Source: Flavobacterium weaverense
GTDB lineage: Bacteria; Bacteroidota; Bacteroidia; Flavobacteriales; Flavobacteriaceae
NCBI RefSeq assembly: GCF_003688495.1
Contig: NZ_REFH01000007.1
Span: forward strand, 558,001-622,000
Direction: 5' to 3'
DNA: 64,000 bases
This document shows, in pieces, positions 34,736 to 44,048 of this stretch. Both the position numbers and the translations under genes were made by a program. The notes below the pieces were generated by a model that saw nothing but the letters and a program-made list of their open reading frames with translations, was not told the origin of the DNA and ran no database searches. Position 1 is the stretch's first letter; every line of letters starts with the position of its first letter.

Positions 34736-36349
34736 ATGAGAAAATTTTATCTGTTTATTTTTTTTATTTGTAGTACATATTCTTTTGCGCAACAAGATGC
34801 TTGGCTGTATTTTAATGATAAGCCTAGTTCTCAACTTTATTTAGATTCTCCGCTACAAATGCTTTCGCAAAGAGCATTAGATAGAAGAACGAATCAAAGT
34901 ATTGCGCTAGACAATAAGGATATTCCGGTTGAAACTTCATACGTTAACCAAATTAAAGCTACATCTGGAGTTTCTGTTTTGGCGACATCTAAGTGGCTAA
35001 ATGCAATTCATGTTCGAGGGTCACAAAATGCAATCAATAATTTATCGATGCTACCATTTGTCAATAAAATTGATTTTGCTGATCGAACTTTAAATCAAGC
35101 AGGAAAAATTGCAAAAGCAGCGAAGGTAAAACAAGAAAATAAGACCAAAAAGACTAAAATCAATTATGCTTATGGCTCTTCGTCAAACCAAATTGTAATG
35201 TTAAATGGTCAAGCTCTACATCAAGCAAATCATACCGGAGATGGTAAAATAATTGCGATTATGGATGCGGGATATCCTGGAGTAAATACTGCACCACCTT
35301 TCGCTAAACTGAGAGATAATAATAAAATTTTAGGAGGCTATAATTTTGTAGCTAGAAATTCTGATATTTATTCTGGAAATTCACATGGAACTTCTGTATT
35401 ATCTACTATGGGCGGTTATAAAGAAAATTCATTAATTGGAACAGCTCCAGATGCTTCCTATTATTTATTTATCACTGAAGATAATAATGCTGAAAATCCT
35501 GTAGAAGAATCGTTGTGGGTTGAAGCGGCCGAAAAAGCAGATAGTTTAGGTGTCGATATTATCAATACCTCACTTGGTTATTTTGATTTTGATAATAAAG
35601 CATACGACCATACCTATGCAGATATGAATGGGAATACGACATTTATGAGTCGTGGAGCTGAGATTGCTTTTAGTAGAGGAATGATAGTTGTATCATCTGC
35701 GGGTAATTCTGGCGGCACTTCTAATCCATATATTAATGCACCAGCTGACGCAGTTTCTGTAATTTCTGTTGGCGCTGTGAATGCTTCTAAAAGTAGAGTT
35801 TCGTTTAGTTCAATAGGGCCTTCTTCTGATAGCAGAATAAAACCAGATGTAATGGCTCAGGGTAAAAGTGCTGTTATTTCAGATGCGAATGGAAATATAG
35901 TTACGGCAGATGGAACTTCTTTTTCTGGTCCGATAATGGCTGGAATGGTAGCGTGCTTATGGCAAGCGTTCCCTCAAAAAACGAATCAGGAGATTAGAAA
36001 TTTAGTACTCCAGTCTTCAGATAATTTTTTGACACCTAACAATACTTATGGATACGGAATTCCTGATTTCGGGCTCGCTCTTGGAAATCAATTGTATGCA
36101 GAATCTTTTTCGAAAGATGATTTTATAATATATCCCAATCCTACTTCTGACATTATTATGGTTTCTTTACCTTCAAAGTTTGAATACGGTACACTGTCAA
36201 TTTATTCGCTTATTGGACAGAAAATTTTAGAACAAAAAGTAACTCCAGCATCAACCTCGATTTCGATAAAAGCATTAGAAAAAGGAATGTATCTTTATAA
36301 AATGGAGTCGAAGTCATTTGCGAAATCAGGAAAAATAGTAAAAGAATAG
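34736..36349 (+). CDS. Secreted subtilisin-like (S8) protease with type IX sorting domain
   Basis: 537 aa. A signal peptide (STYSFAQ) and a propeptide of about 120 residues precede the S8 domain. The catalytic triad is Asp in IIAIMDAGYPGV, His in NSHGTSVLSTMGG and Ser in ADGTSFSGPIMAGM. The last 75 residues (FIIYPNPTSDIIMVSLP ... GMYLYKMESKS ... KIVKE) are a type A T9SS C-terminal domain, so the protein is exported by the gliding-linked secretion system. 16 bases follow to the next gene. Confidence 0.95.
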   Translation: MRKFYLFIFFICSTYSFAQQDAWLYFNDKPSSQLYLDSPLQMLSQRALDRRTNQSIALDNKDIPVETSYVNQIKATSGVSVLATSKWLNAIHVRGSQNAINNLSMLPFVNKIDFADRTLNQAGKIAKAAKVKQENKTKKTKINYAYGSSSNQIVMLNGQALHQANHTGDGKIIAIMDAGYPGVNTAPPFAKLRDNNKILGGYNFVARNSDIYSGNSHGTSVLSTMGGYKENSLIGTAPDASYYLFITEDNNAENPVEESLWVEAAEKADSLGVDIINTSLGYFDFDNKAYDHTYADMNGNTTFMSRGAEIAFSRGMIVVSSAGNSGGTSNPYINAPADAVSVISVGAVNASKSRVSFSSIGPSSDSRIKPDVMAQGKSAVISDANGNIVTADGTSFSGPIMAGMVACLWQAFPQKTNQEIRNLVLQSSDNFLTPNNTYGYGIPDFGLALGNQLYAESFSKDDFIIYPNPTSDIIMVSLPSKFEYGTLSIYSLIGQKILEQKVTPASTSISIKALEKGMYLYKMESKSFAKSGKIVKE

Positions 36350-36364
36350 TAGCATTTTTAGATA

Positions 36365-37309
36365 ATGAATAAAATCACCGAACTTTTTAAAATTCAATAC
36401 CCAATTATTCAAGGAGGAATGATTTGGAACAGCGGATATAAATTAGCAAGTGCAGTAAGTAATGCTGGCGGTCTTGGTTTAATTGGCGCTGGTTCCATGT
36501 ATCCAGAAGTTTTAAGAGAACACATTCAAAAATGTAAAAAAGCAACTTCAAAACCTTTTGGTGTAAACGTTCCAATGTTGTACCCCAATATTGAAGAAAT
36601 AATGAAAATTATAGTAGAGGAAGGTGTTAAGATTGTATTTACCTCTGCGGGTAATCCTAAAAAATGGACTTCCTTTTTAAAAGAAAATGGAATCACTGTT
36701 GTACACGTTGTTAGTAGTTCAATATTTGCCTTAAAAGCACAAGATGCGGGTGTAGACGCGATTGTGGCCGAAGGATTTGAAGCCGGCGGACACAATGGAA
36801 GAGAGGAAACCACTACATTAACGCTAATTCCTATGGTGAAAGAAAAGATCAGCATTCCGTTGATTGCTGCAGGCGGAATTGCTACAGGACGAGGAATGCT
36901 AGCAGTTATGACTCTTGGTGCTGATGGAGTGCAAGTAGGTAGTAGATTTGCTGCATCACTAGAATCATCTTCACATGCTAATTTTAAAGAGACGATTTTA
37001 AATGTTAATGAAGGAGGAACGCAATTAACATTAAAAGAATTAGCACCGGTTCGTCTGATTAAAAATAAATTCTACCACGATGTGCAAAGTTTATATGAAA
37101 CATGTCCAACAAAGGAGGAATTGATAACATTACTTGGACGTGCACGAGCAAAACGAGGAATGTTTGAAGGTGATTTAATTGAAGGTGAATTAGAAATAGG
37201 CCAAATAGCTGGTCTCATCAAGGATATAAAACCTGCTGCTCAAATCATTGAAGAGATGATTTTAGATTTTGAAGAAGCAAGAATTGAAGTGAGTAATTTT
37301 CAATTTTAA
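36365..37309 (+). CDS. Nitronate monooxygenase / FabK-like flavin TIM-barrel enzyme
   Basis: 314 aa. FMN-binding barrel with YPIIQGGMIWNSGYKLASAVSNAGGLGLIGAG, PFGVNVPML, VAEGFEAGGHNGR, PLIAAGGIATGRGMLAVMTLGADGVQVGSRF. The group includes nitronate monooxygenases (oxidising nitroalkanes) and FabK enoyl-ACP reductases, and length alone does not separate them. The HNGR motif is common to NMO-like proteins. It follows the subtilase gene by 16 bases and precedes a small exported protein gene by 4. Confidence 0.88.
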   Translation: MNKITELFKIQYPIIQGGMIWNSGYKLASAVSNAGGLGLIGAGSMYPEVLREHIQKCKKATSKPFGVNVPMLYPNIEEIMKIIVEEGVKIVFTSAGNPKKWTSFLKENGITVVHVVSSSIFALKAQDAGVDAIVAEGFEAGGHNGREETTTLTLIPMVKEKISIPLIAAGGIATGRGMLAVMTLGADGVQVGSRFAASLESSSHANFKETILNVNEGGTQLTLKELAPVRLIKNKFYHDVQSLYETCPTKEELITLLGRARAKRGMFEGDLIEGELEIGQIAGLIKDIKPAAQIIEEMILDFEEARIEVSNFQF

Positions 37310-37312
37310 AAT

Positions 37313-37723
37313 ATGAAAACAGCAAAAATATTTATTGTACTTTTTTTTGTGGTCTTTGGGATTCAACAGTCCTATGCGCAAACCTATAAGTTTAAGACCA
37401 CTGGATTTAGCGTTGTGGAGAAAAACGAAAAAGGAAAGTGGGGAAAATGGTCTGAGCTAAATCCTGTGAGTATTTTAGTGACTTTAGATACTAAGAAAAG
37501 TAGAATTGTGGTTTATTCGCAGATCATACAGCTGTTTGAAATTGTAGAATATATTCCAATTGAAGAAAATAACACAGATTTAGTCTACTCGTTTACTACT
37601 AAAGACAATGAAGGTGTTGATTGCACCGTATCTATTATCACCAGAAAAAAACAAGGAAATAGGAAACAATTATACATCAATTACGGAAATCGAATTATAA
37701 TGTATAATATTTTTAAAATGTAA
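37313..37723 (+). CDS. Small exported protein of unknown function
   Basis: 136 aa with a signal peptide (VFGIQQSYAQ). The mature part is short and beta-rich: YKFKTTGFSVVEKNEKGKWG, SILVTLDTKKSRIVVYSQ, FEIVEYIPIEENNTDLVY. I recognise no named family. It starts 4 bases after the nitronate monooxygenase-like gene, so it is probably co-transcribed. It is convergent with the DUF4268 gene. Confidence 0.72.
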   Translation: MKTAKIFIVLFFVVFGIQQSYAQTYKFKTTGFSVVEKNEKGKWGKWSELNPVSILVTLDTKKSRIVVYSQIIQLFEIVEYIPIEENNTDLVYSFTTKDNEGVDCTVSIITRKKQGNRKQLYINYGNRIIMYNIFKM

Positions 37724-37758
37724 ATAAGAAGTTGGCTAACAGCGTGCTATTTTTAAAT

Positions 37759-38199
37759 TTAAAACTGCTCAATGTCTTTAATAAAAGAGTCATATTCTAA
37801 ATAAAACATTTCAATAGCATTCATCTTTTCGTTGTAAAATTCGAAAATCTCGTCCCAATATTTTCTGTTGCTAACTCCTACACCAAGTTTTTCAACCCAA
37901 ATCCTACTTATATTTTTTCCGCTCTCAAGCGTGTATTGTTTTTCAAAAACTAAGTCCTTAATGAATTCTTCTTCAAGAATATTTTTTAGAGCTTCCAGTT
38001 TTTCAAAATAAGCAATTCTTTTTTCATCATTTCTATGCTCAATATCAATTAAAACTTGCGCTTTTTTATTGTCAACATAAAACTTAAAAGAGAAATCTTT
38101 AATTTTTGTGTCATACAATACCCATTTACGCGGATATTTTTGCGCAAATTCAACCCAGAATTCACGTTTTAATCTTTGAGTTTCTTCTTTACTGTACAT
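37759..38199 (-). CDS. DUF4268 protein
   Basis: 146 aa, mostly helical and charged: MYSKEETQRLKREFWVEFAQKYPRKWVLYDT, KAQVLIDIEHRNDEKRIAYFEKLEALKNILEEEF, ISRIWVEKLGVGVSNRKYWDEIFEFY. This is the pattern of DUF4268, also found at the end of some restriction-like or nuclease-like proteins. No catalytic motif is visible. It is a single-gene unit. Confidence 0.78.
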   Translation of the reverse strand: MYSKEETQRLKREFWVEFAQKYPRKWVLYDTKIKDFSFKFYVDNKKAQVLIDIEHRNDEKRIAYFEKLEALKNILEEEFIKDLVFEKQYTLESGKNISRIWVEKLGVGVSNRKYWDEIFEFYNEKMNAIEMFYLEYDSFIKDIEQF

Positions 38200-38292
38200 T
38201 ATAGATGAATTTTTGCTTTAGAAAATTGGTGTAATTATATTTTCTAACTACATTTAGTTTTAAATTTCAATTTGCAAAAATAGACTTTGATT

Positions 38293-38949
38293 ATGGATTT
38301 TCAAGAATTTTTACAGTTTGTTCCAAAATTAATTGATGTGCCATTACCTGCTTTTAACGCACATGTAAAAATGGGACCATTAGAACGGTTACAGCATTTT
38401 GAAAATATTGATCACAGCGATAAGAATCCAAAAATGGCGGGTGTCATGATGCTTTGTTACCCTAAAAATAATGAAGCGTATTTAGTGCTTATTGTTCGGA
38501 ATTCATATAAGGGAATCCACTCAGCGCAAATTGCATTTCCAGGCGGAAAGTATGAACAAGAAGATGAAGATTTCTGTTTTACAGCTCTTAGAGAAACACA
38601 CGAGGAAATTGGTGTAGCTCCTGATAAAATCGAAATTATTATGCCATTTACTAAGCTATATATTACTCCTAGCAATTTTATGGTTCACCCTTTTTTTGGG
38701 ATAAGTAGAGAAGAATTGTCTTTTATACCTGATCCTAGTGAAGTCTCTGATATCATCGAATTGCCGCTATCGGTATTACTAAATGATGAAACAATTATAA
38801 GTACGGATGTTAAGACTTCTTATCTAGGAAACATTAGTATTAATGCTTTCGAAATTGATAAAAAAATCATTTGGGGTGCGACAGCAATGATGCTTAGCGA
38901 ATTGAAAGATGTTATAAATGAAGTTTTAAATCCTTCCCATCGAATTTAA
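38293..38949 (+). CDS. NUDIX hydrolase, CoA-pyrophosphatase-like
   Basis: 218 aa from the ATG giving MDFQEFLQFVPKLI; a TTG two codons upstream is not needed. The Nudix box is FPGGKYEQEDEDFCFTALRE followed by THEEIGV. Extension motifs HSAQIAFPGG and GISREELSFIPDPSEVSDIIELPL are typical of the NudL/CoA-diphosphatase type, which cleaves CoA to phosphopantetheine and ADP. Substrate is inferred from those motifs. Confidence 0.88.
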   Translation: MDFQEFLQFVPKLIDVPLPAFNAHVKMGPLERLQHFENIDHSDKNPKMAGVMMLCYPKNNEAYLVLIVRNSYKGIHSAQIAFPGGKYEQEDEDFCFTALRETHEEIGVAPDKIEIIMPFTKLYITPSNFMVHPFFGISREELSFIPDPSEVSDIIELPLSVLLNDETIISTDVKTSYLGNISINAFEIDKKIIWGATAMMLSELKDVINEVLNPSHRI

Positions 38950-39028
38950 ATTAGTTTAAAAACTATCAAATTGTTCCACTATTATTTTCGTATTATTGTA
39001 AATTGAATATTTTAAAATAAATAAATTT

Positions 39029-39838
39029 ATGCGATTGTTTAAGCGAAATCCTTTTGGGCATATACTATTTATAAAGAAGTGGTTAATTAGAATCTTTGGA
39101 GGTATTACGCATAAAAGATATAGAGGCTTTAATCAATTACAAATCGAGGGTTCAGAAATTATTAGAGATTTACCTGATACTAATGTGCTTTTTATATCTA
39201 ATCATCAAACCTATTTTGCTGATGTAGTAGCAATGTTTCATGTATTTAACGCCAGTCTTAGCGGACGAACAGATAATATAAAGAATGTTGGTTATCTATG
39301 GCAACCTAAAATGAATATATATTATGTAGCTGCCAAAGAAACGATGCAAGCAGGATTGCTTACTAGAATTATGGCATACGCAGGAGCGATTTCTGTGGAA
39401 CGCACCTGGAGAGCAAAAGGAGTAGATGTTCAAGAAAAAAAAGAAATCAATCCTGATGATACTGAAAATATTAAAATTGCATTAAATGATGGTTGGGTAA
39501 TTACTTTTCCACAAGGAACTACAAAGTCTTTTAAACCAGTTCGTAAAGGAACGGCTCATATCATAAAACAGCATCGCCCTATTGTTGTGCCCATTGTAAT
39601 TGACGGTTTCCGTCGTTCATTTGATAAAAAAGGTCTACGTATGAAAAAGAAAGGGATCCTTCAATCCTTTATAATTAAAGAACCTTTAGATATTGAATAC
39701 GATAACGATACTATTGATCAAATTGTTGAAAAAGTTGAATACGCAATTGAACAACATTCTTCATTTTTAAAGGTTATACCAGCTGAAATTATCAAAGAGC
39801 AGGAAGAATTGAACAAGACTCGACAATGGGAATATTAA
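39029..39838 (+). CDS. 1-acyl-glycerol-3-phosphate acyltransferase-like (PlsC) protein
   Basis: 269 aa. The acyltransferase core is clear: LFISNHQTYFADVVAMF (motif I), GAISVERTW, FPQGTTKSFKPVRKGTAHI (motif III) and IVVPIVIDGFRRSF (motif IV). Motif I has one extra residue (H-x5-D rather than H-x4-D) and motif III has Gln for the usual Glu of FPEGTRS. It probably transfers an acyl chain to a lysolipid or a related acceptor. Substrate uncertain because of these changes. Confidence 0.82.
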   Translation: MRLFKRNPFGHILFIKKWLIRIFGGITHKRYRGFNQLQIEGSEIIRDLPDTNVLFISNHQTYFADVVAMFHVFNASLSGRTDNIKNVGYLWQPKMNIYYVAAKETMQAGLLTRIMAYAGAISVERTWRAKGVDVQEKKEINPDDTENIKIALNDGWVITFPQGTTKSFKPVRKGTAHIIKQHRPIVVPIVIDGFRRSFDKKGLRMKKKGILQSFIIKEPLDIEYDNDTIDQIVEKVEYAIEQHSSFLKVIPAEIIKEQEELNKTRQWEY

Positions 39839-39908
39839 TGTAGTTGGAGTGCTAAATTTTTTTTTACTGATTTAAAACTTTCGTGCTTTATAAATTATTC
39901 TTCAATCA

Positions 39909-41102
39909 ATGCAATTATCTGTCATTATTCTTAATTACAACGTGCGCTATTTTCTCGAGCTTTGCGTATTAAGTGTGCAAAATGCGCTTTCAGAAATTGA
40001 TGGCGAAATCATAGTTGTTGATAATAATTCAGAGGATGATAGTTGCGAAATGATTAGAACTCGTTTTCCAAACGTAACTCTAATTTCAAATGATGAAAAT
40101 CTAGGTTTTCCAAAAGGCAATAACATCGGAGTAAGTCATGCTAAAGGCGAATATATTTGTATTCTTAATCCGGACACTGTAGTTGCTGAAGATACGTTTA
40201 CCAAGATTTTAGCTTTTGCACGCTCGCTTAATTCCTTGCAATCAAAAAAAACAATTGGAATTATAGGCTGTAAGCTAATTGATGGCGCAGGAAAATTTTT
40301 GCCTGAAAGTAAACGAGGTATTCCCACACCTTGGGTTGCCTTTACAAAAATTATGGGTTTATATAAGTTAATTCCAAAATCATCACTATTTGGTAAGTAT
40401 TACGCTTTACATTTAGGTGAAAACGAAACTGGAGAAGTAGATATTTTAGTCGGTGCATTTATGCTAATGAAAAGAGATTTGTATCTGGAAGTTGGAGGCT
40501 TTGATGAAAATTGCTTTATGTATTCTGACGATATAGATTTGTCGTATGTTGTTTCTAAGACAGGAAAGTCAAATTATTATTTTCACGAAACAACAGTTAT
40601 ACATTACAAGGGTGAAAGCACTATTAAAGATGAGACGTATATGAAGCGTTTCCGGGAAGCAATGAATTTTTTTTATAAAAAGCATTTTGGTTCTAAAGGT
40701 TTTACTTCATTGTTTTTTTCTGCCTTTATGAAAATTGGAATATTACTTTTTTCGTTTTTTAAAATGGTTAGAAGACAAAATAGTTTTGTTACTGAACCCT
40801 CATCATATCTGCTTTACTCATCTTCAGAAAAATGGATTGATAAGCTGAGGTCAATTTTGCAAAAAAAAGTATCTTTTTATAATTTAAAAACTGAAAAAGC
40901 GGTAATTTCGTCTGCAGGTAAAAGCACAAATAATGTTGAAATTATATTTGATAATGAATTTATACCTTTTAAAGATTGTATTCATTTTCTCGAATCTGCA
41001 AGAAATAAAGGCTATACGTTTAAAATTCTACCAAAAAACGCTAATTTCTTAATAGGAAGTAACAATAGTAACGGAAGAGGCGAGATTATTAAAATAGTGT
41101 AA
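39909..41102 (+). CDS. Family 2 glycosyltransferase
   Basis: 397 aa. GT-A fold: LSVIILNYNVRYFLELCVLSV, EIIVVDNNSEDDS, NENLGFPKGNNIGVSHAKGEYICILNPDTVV (DxD-like NPD), GAFMLMKRDLYLEVGGFDENCFMYSDDIDLSY and FHETTVIHYKGES. This is the rhamnosyltransferase-like group that makes surface polysaccharide. A hydrophobic segment (FFSAFMKIGILLFSFFKM) and a C-terminal part of about 110 residues, unrecognised, follow. Sugar and acceptor unknown. 84 bases before the E2 gene. Confidence 0.9.
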   Translation: MQLSVIILNYNVRYFLELCVLSVQNALSEIDGEIIVVDNNSEDDSCEMIRTRFPNVTLISNDENLGFPKGNNIGVSHAKGEYICILNPDTVVAEDTFTKILAFARSLNSLQSKKTIGIIGCKLIDGAGKFLPESKRGIPTPWVAFTKIMGLYKLIPKSSLFGKYYALHLGENETGEVDILVGAFMLMKRDLYLEVGGFDENCFMYSDDIDLSYVVSKTGKSNYYFHETTVIHYKGESTIKDETYMKRFREAMNFFYKKHFGSKGFTSLFFSAFMKIGILLFSFFKMVRRQNSFVTEPSSYLLYSSSEKWIDKLRSILQKKVSFYNLKTEKAVISSAGKSTNNVEIIFDNEFIPFKDCIHFLESARNKGYTFKILPKNANFLIGSNNSNGRGEIIKIV

Positions 41103-41186
41103 AAAAATGCATTTAATGTAATTTATAATTGAAATATTCAGTAATTTCGCAAATTGAAAATCAAAATCACCTTTTAGGTTAATAAT

Positions 41187-42488
41187 ATGGCAAGATTTGA
41201 ATTGAAACTTCCTAAAATGGGAGAAAGTGTCGCAGAAGCAACTATTACAAACTGGTTGAAGCAAGTGGGAGACAAAATTGAAGCGGATGAAGCAGTACTT
41301 GAAATTGCAACTGATAAAGTTGACAGTGAAGTGCCAAGTGAAGTTTCAGGAACTTTAGTAGAGCAATTATTCGGTAAGGATGATTTAGTTCAAGTTGGTC
41401 AGACAATTGCAATAATTGAGACTGAAGGCGGAGACCTTGTTTCAATTGTAAAAGAAGAAGTAGCACCTGCAGCTATTGCCGAAGTTGAAAAAACGGTGGA
41501 AGTTGCTAAAGAGAGCGTTGCTGCTCCTGTTGACTTTTCTGAGTCTGAGAAATTCCTATCGCCATTAGTGAAAAATATTGCTAAGGAAGAAGGAGTTTCT
41601 GTTTCAGAATTATCTGCGATTTCAGGTACTGGAAAAGAAGGAAGAGTTACTAAAAATGATATTTTAGAATACGTAAAAAATAGAACAAGTCAACCAGTAG
41701 TTGCAGCTCCGATTGCAGCAGTTCAAAAACCGGTTGCAGTTTCAGTTGCTCAAAAAGCAGCTCCAGTTTCAGTAAGCGGTGGTGATGAGATTATTGAAAT
41801 GGACAGAATGCGCAAGTTAATTGCGGGTTACATGGTTGCTTCAGTGCAAACATCGGCGCACGTTCAATCGTTTATCGAAGTGGATGTGACGAATATTGTA
41901 AAATGGAGAGAAAAAAATAAAAATGCTTTCGAAAAGAGAGAAGGGGAGAAATTGACTTACACGCCAATTTTCATGGAAGCAGTTGCTAAAGCGCTGAAAG
42001 ATTTCCCTGGAATGAATATTTCTGTGGATGGTGATTTTATCATTAAAAAGAAAAACATTAATCTAGGAATGGCAGCATCGTTACCAAACGGTAATTTGAT
42101 TGTTCCTGTGATTAAGAATGCAGATCAATTGAATTTAGTTGGGATGGCAAAAGCGGTAAACGACTTAGGAGGTCGCGCCAAAGCAGGAAAACTAAAACCA
42201 GACGATACGCAAGGTGGAACGTATACAGTAACTAATGTTGGTACTTTTGGAAGTGTTTTTGGAACGCCAATCTTAAATCAGCCACAAGTGGGGATTTTAG
42301 CACTTGGAGCAATCCGTAAAATGCCAGCGGTAATAGAAACTCCTGAAGGAGATTTTATTGGAATCCGTCAAAAAATGTTCTTATCTCACAGTTACGACCA
42401 TAGAGTTGTAGATGGTGCATTAGGAGGAAGTTTTGTTAAGAGAGTAGCTGAATATCTTGAAGCATTTGATGTGAATAGAGATTTGTAA
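41187..42488 (+). CDS. 2-oxoacid dehydrogenase E2 component (dihydrolipoamide acyltransferase)
   Basis: 433 aa. One lipoyl domain (1-75; lipoyl Lys in EIATDKVDSEVPSE), an Ala/Pro/Val linker, a peripheral subunit-binding domain (FLSPLVKNIAKEEGVSVSEL ... GTGKEGRVTKNDILEYV) and a catalytic domain ending SHSYDHRVVDGALGG (HxxxDG active site). It transfers acyl groups from E1 to CoA. The arrangement fits pyruvate or branched-chain dehydrogenase; no E1 or E3 gene is adjacent to decide. A strong terminator follows. Confidence 0.93.
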   Translation: MARFELKLPKMGESVAEATITNWLKQVGDKIEADEAVLEIATDKVDSEVPSEVSGTLVEQLFGKDDLVQVGQTIAIIETEGGDLVSIVKEEVAPAAIAEVEKTVEVAKESVAAPVDFSESEKFLSPLVKNIAKEEGVSVSELSAISGTGKEGRVTKNDILEYVKNRTSQPVVAAPIAAVQKPVAVSVAQKAAPVSVSGGDEIIEMDRMRKLIAGYMVASVQTSAHVQSFIEVDVTNIVKWREKNKNAFEKREGEKLTYTPIFMEAVAKALKDFPGMNISVDGDFIIKKKNINLGMAASLPNGNLIVPVIKNADQLNLVGMAKAVNDLGGRAKAGKLKPDDTQGGTYTVTNVGTFGSVFGTPILNQPQVGILALGAIRKMPAVIETPEGDFIGIRQKMFLSHSYDHRVVDGALGGSFVKRVAEYLEAFDVNRDL

Positions 42489-42509
42489 AAATAAATTTAA
42501 TTGCAATTT

Positions 42510-42544
42510 AAACCCGACTCACTTTTAGAATGAGTCGGGTTTTT
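42510..42544 (+). terminator. Hairpin terminator after the E2 gene
   Basis: AAACCCGACTCA and TGAGTCGGGTTT form a perfect 12-bp stem, followed by T5. Confidence 0.85.
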
Positions 42545-42606
42545 ATTTTTCTACAAACTTTCAAACTTAAAAGGTTAAACTTTTAATGAAATTAAACCCA
42601 AATTTC

Positions 42607-42614
42607 TATATTTG
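42607..42614 (+). promoter_or_regulatory. -7 promoter box (TATATTTG) of the exonuclease gene
   Basis: Exact TAnnTTTG, 20 bases before the ATG at 42635. Confidence 0.6.
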
Positions 42615-42634
42615 TAATTATACAAAAATTAAAA

Positions 42635-43405
42635 ATGGAACTTAAACTGAGTAAACCAATTTGCTTTTTTGATCTTGAAACGACCGGAATTGACATTGGG
42701 AAAGATAGAATTGTAGAAATATCAATATTTAAAGTTTTTCCAAACGGAAATAAAGAAAGTAAGACGTGGTTAGTGAATCCTACGATTCCAATTCCTGCGC
42801 AGACAACAGCTGTTCACGGTATCACTGATGAAAAAGTAGCAAATGAACCTACTTTTAACGAATTAGCCGCCCAAGTGCATAATATGATTAAAGACAGTGA
42901 TTTAGCTGGTTTTAATTCGGATCGATTTGATATTCCTTTGTTAGCAGAAGAATTATTGCGCGCTGGAGTTGATTTTGATATGAAAGGAAAAGTTTCAGTG
43001 GATGTTCAAACTGTTTTTCATAAAATGGAAGAGCGCACGTTGAGTGCTGCGCTTAAATTTTACTGTGGGAAATCACTTGAAAATGCGCATTCTGCAGAAG
43101 CCGATACAATGGCGACTTATGAAATTTTAAAAGCACAACTTGATCGTTATCCAGAATTAGAAAATGATATGAAATCATTGTCTGAATTTACCACTAGAAA
43201 GAAAATTGCTGATTTTGCAGGAATGATAGCTTTTGATAAAGACAACGAGGAAATTTTTACTTTTGGAAAACACAAAGGCGTAAAAGTAGACAAGATATTG
43301 GAAACGGAACCAGGCTATTTTAGCTGGATTCAAAATGCTGATTTTCCATTGTACACAAAAAAAGTTTTAACGGCGATCAAGCTTAGAAAACTAAACACTA
43401 AATAA
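42635..43405 (+). CDS. DnaQ-like 3'-5' exonuclease (DEDDh) with DUF3820-like tail
   Basis: 256 aa. ExoI CFFDLETTGIDIGKDRIVEI, ExoII DLAGFNSDRFDIPLLAEEL and ExoIII ENAHSAEADTMATYEIL supply the D-E-D-D and His residues. The C-terminal 50 residues (IFTFGKHKGVKVDKILETEP, then GYFSWIQNADFP) repeat the FGKxKG pattern of the DUF3820 protein at 9832. It could be a polymerase proofreading subunit or a repair or RNA nuclease. It has its own promoter. Confidence 0.9.
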   Translation: MELKLSKPICFFDLETTGIDIGKDRIVEISIFKVFPNGNKESKTWLVNPTIPIPAQTTAVHGITDEKVANEPTFNELAAQVHNMIKDSDLAGFNSDRFDIPLLAEELLRAGVDFDMKGKVSVDVQTVFHKMEERTLSAALKFYCGKSLENAHSAEADTMATYEILKAQLDRYPELENDMKSLSEFTTRKKIADFAGMIAFDKDNEEIFTFGKHKGVKVDKILETEPGYFSWIQNADFPLYTKKVLTAIKLRKLNTK

Positions 43406-43436
43406 AAACTGCGGAATATCTTAATATAAAAACAGG

Positions 43437-44048
43437 ATGAAAATAATCTGTATTGGTAGAAATTACACAAACCATATTGAAGAATTAAAGAACGAAAGGC
43501 CTACGGAACCAGTTGTTTTTATGAAGCCAGATTCGGCTATTTTATTAAAGCAACATCCTTTTGTAATTCCAGAATTTTCGGAGGATGTGCATCACGAAAT
43601 CGAAATTATCGTAAAGATTAGTAAGGTTGGTAAGTACATAGAGCCAAAATTCGCTCACAAATATTATGATGAAATTAGCGTAGGAATCGATTTTACAGCA
43701 CGTGATTTACAAGATAAATTAAAAGCAAAAGGATTGCCTTGGGAAAAAGCTAAAGCATTTGATGGCTCTGCAGTTATAGGCGAGTTTTTACCTAAAAGTC
43801 AGTTTAGTTCGTTAGAAAATATTACTTTTGAGTTAAAGAAAAATAATGAAACCGCTCAAATGGGTGATTCAAGTTTAATGTTATGGAAAATTGACGAACT
43901 GATATCATACGTCTCTCAATTTTTTACATTAAAAATTGGTGACGTGATTTTTACAGGAACTCCAGAAGGAGTTGCGTCAGTAAAATCAGAGGATGTTTTA
44001 GAAGGATTTTTAGAAGGACAACAACTATTTAGAATACAAGTGAAATAA
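43437..44048 (+). CDS. Fumarylacetoacetate hydrolase family protein
   Basis: 203 aa, one FAH domain: IICIGRNYTNHIEELKNERPT, EPVVFMKPDSAILL, VHHEIEIIVKISKVG (metal Glu residues), GIDFTARDLQDKLKAKGLPW, KAFDGSAVIGEF and GDVIFTGTPEGVASV. Short proteins of this type include acylpyruvate hydrolases and oxaloacetate decarboxylases. The stop overlaps the next start by one base (TAATG), coupling it to an Hpt gene. Confidence 0.9.
   Translation: MKIICIGRNYTNHIEELKNERPTEPVVFMKPDSAILLKQHPFVIPEFSEDVHHEIEIIVKISKVGKYIEPKFAHKYYDEISVGIDFTARDLQDKLKAKGLPWEKAKAFDGSAVIGEFLPKSQFSSLENITFELKKNNETAQMGDSSLMLWKIDELISYVSQFFTLKIGDVIFTGTPEGVASVKSEDVLEGFLEGQQLFRIQVK

Noticed and set aside
41245..41466. Leu/Gln-rich open frame opposite the E2 gene
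   Set aside because: Its composition is that of an antisense shadow of a Glu/Val/Ala-rich gene; no start context or homology.
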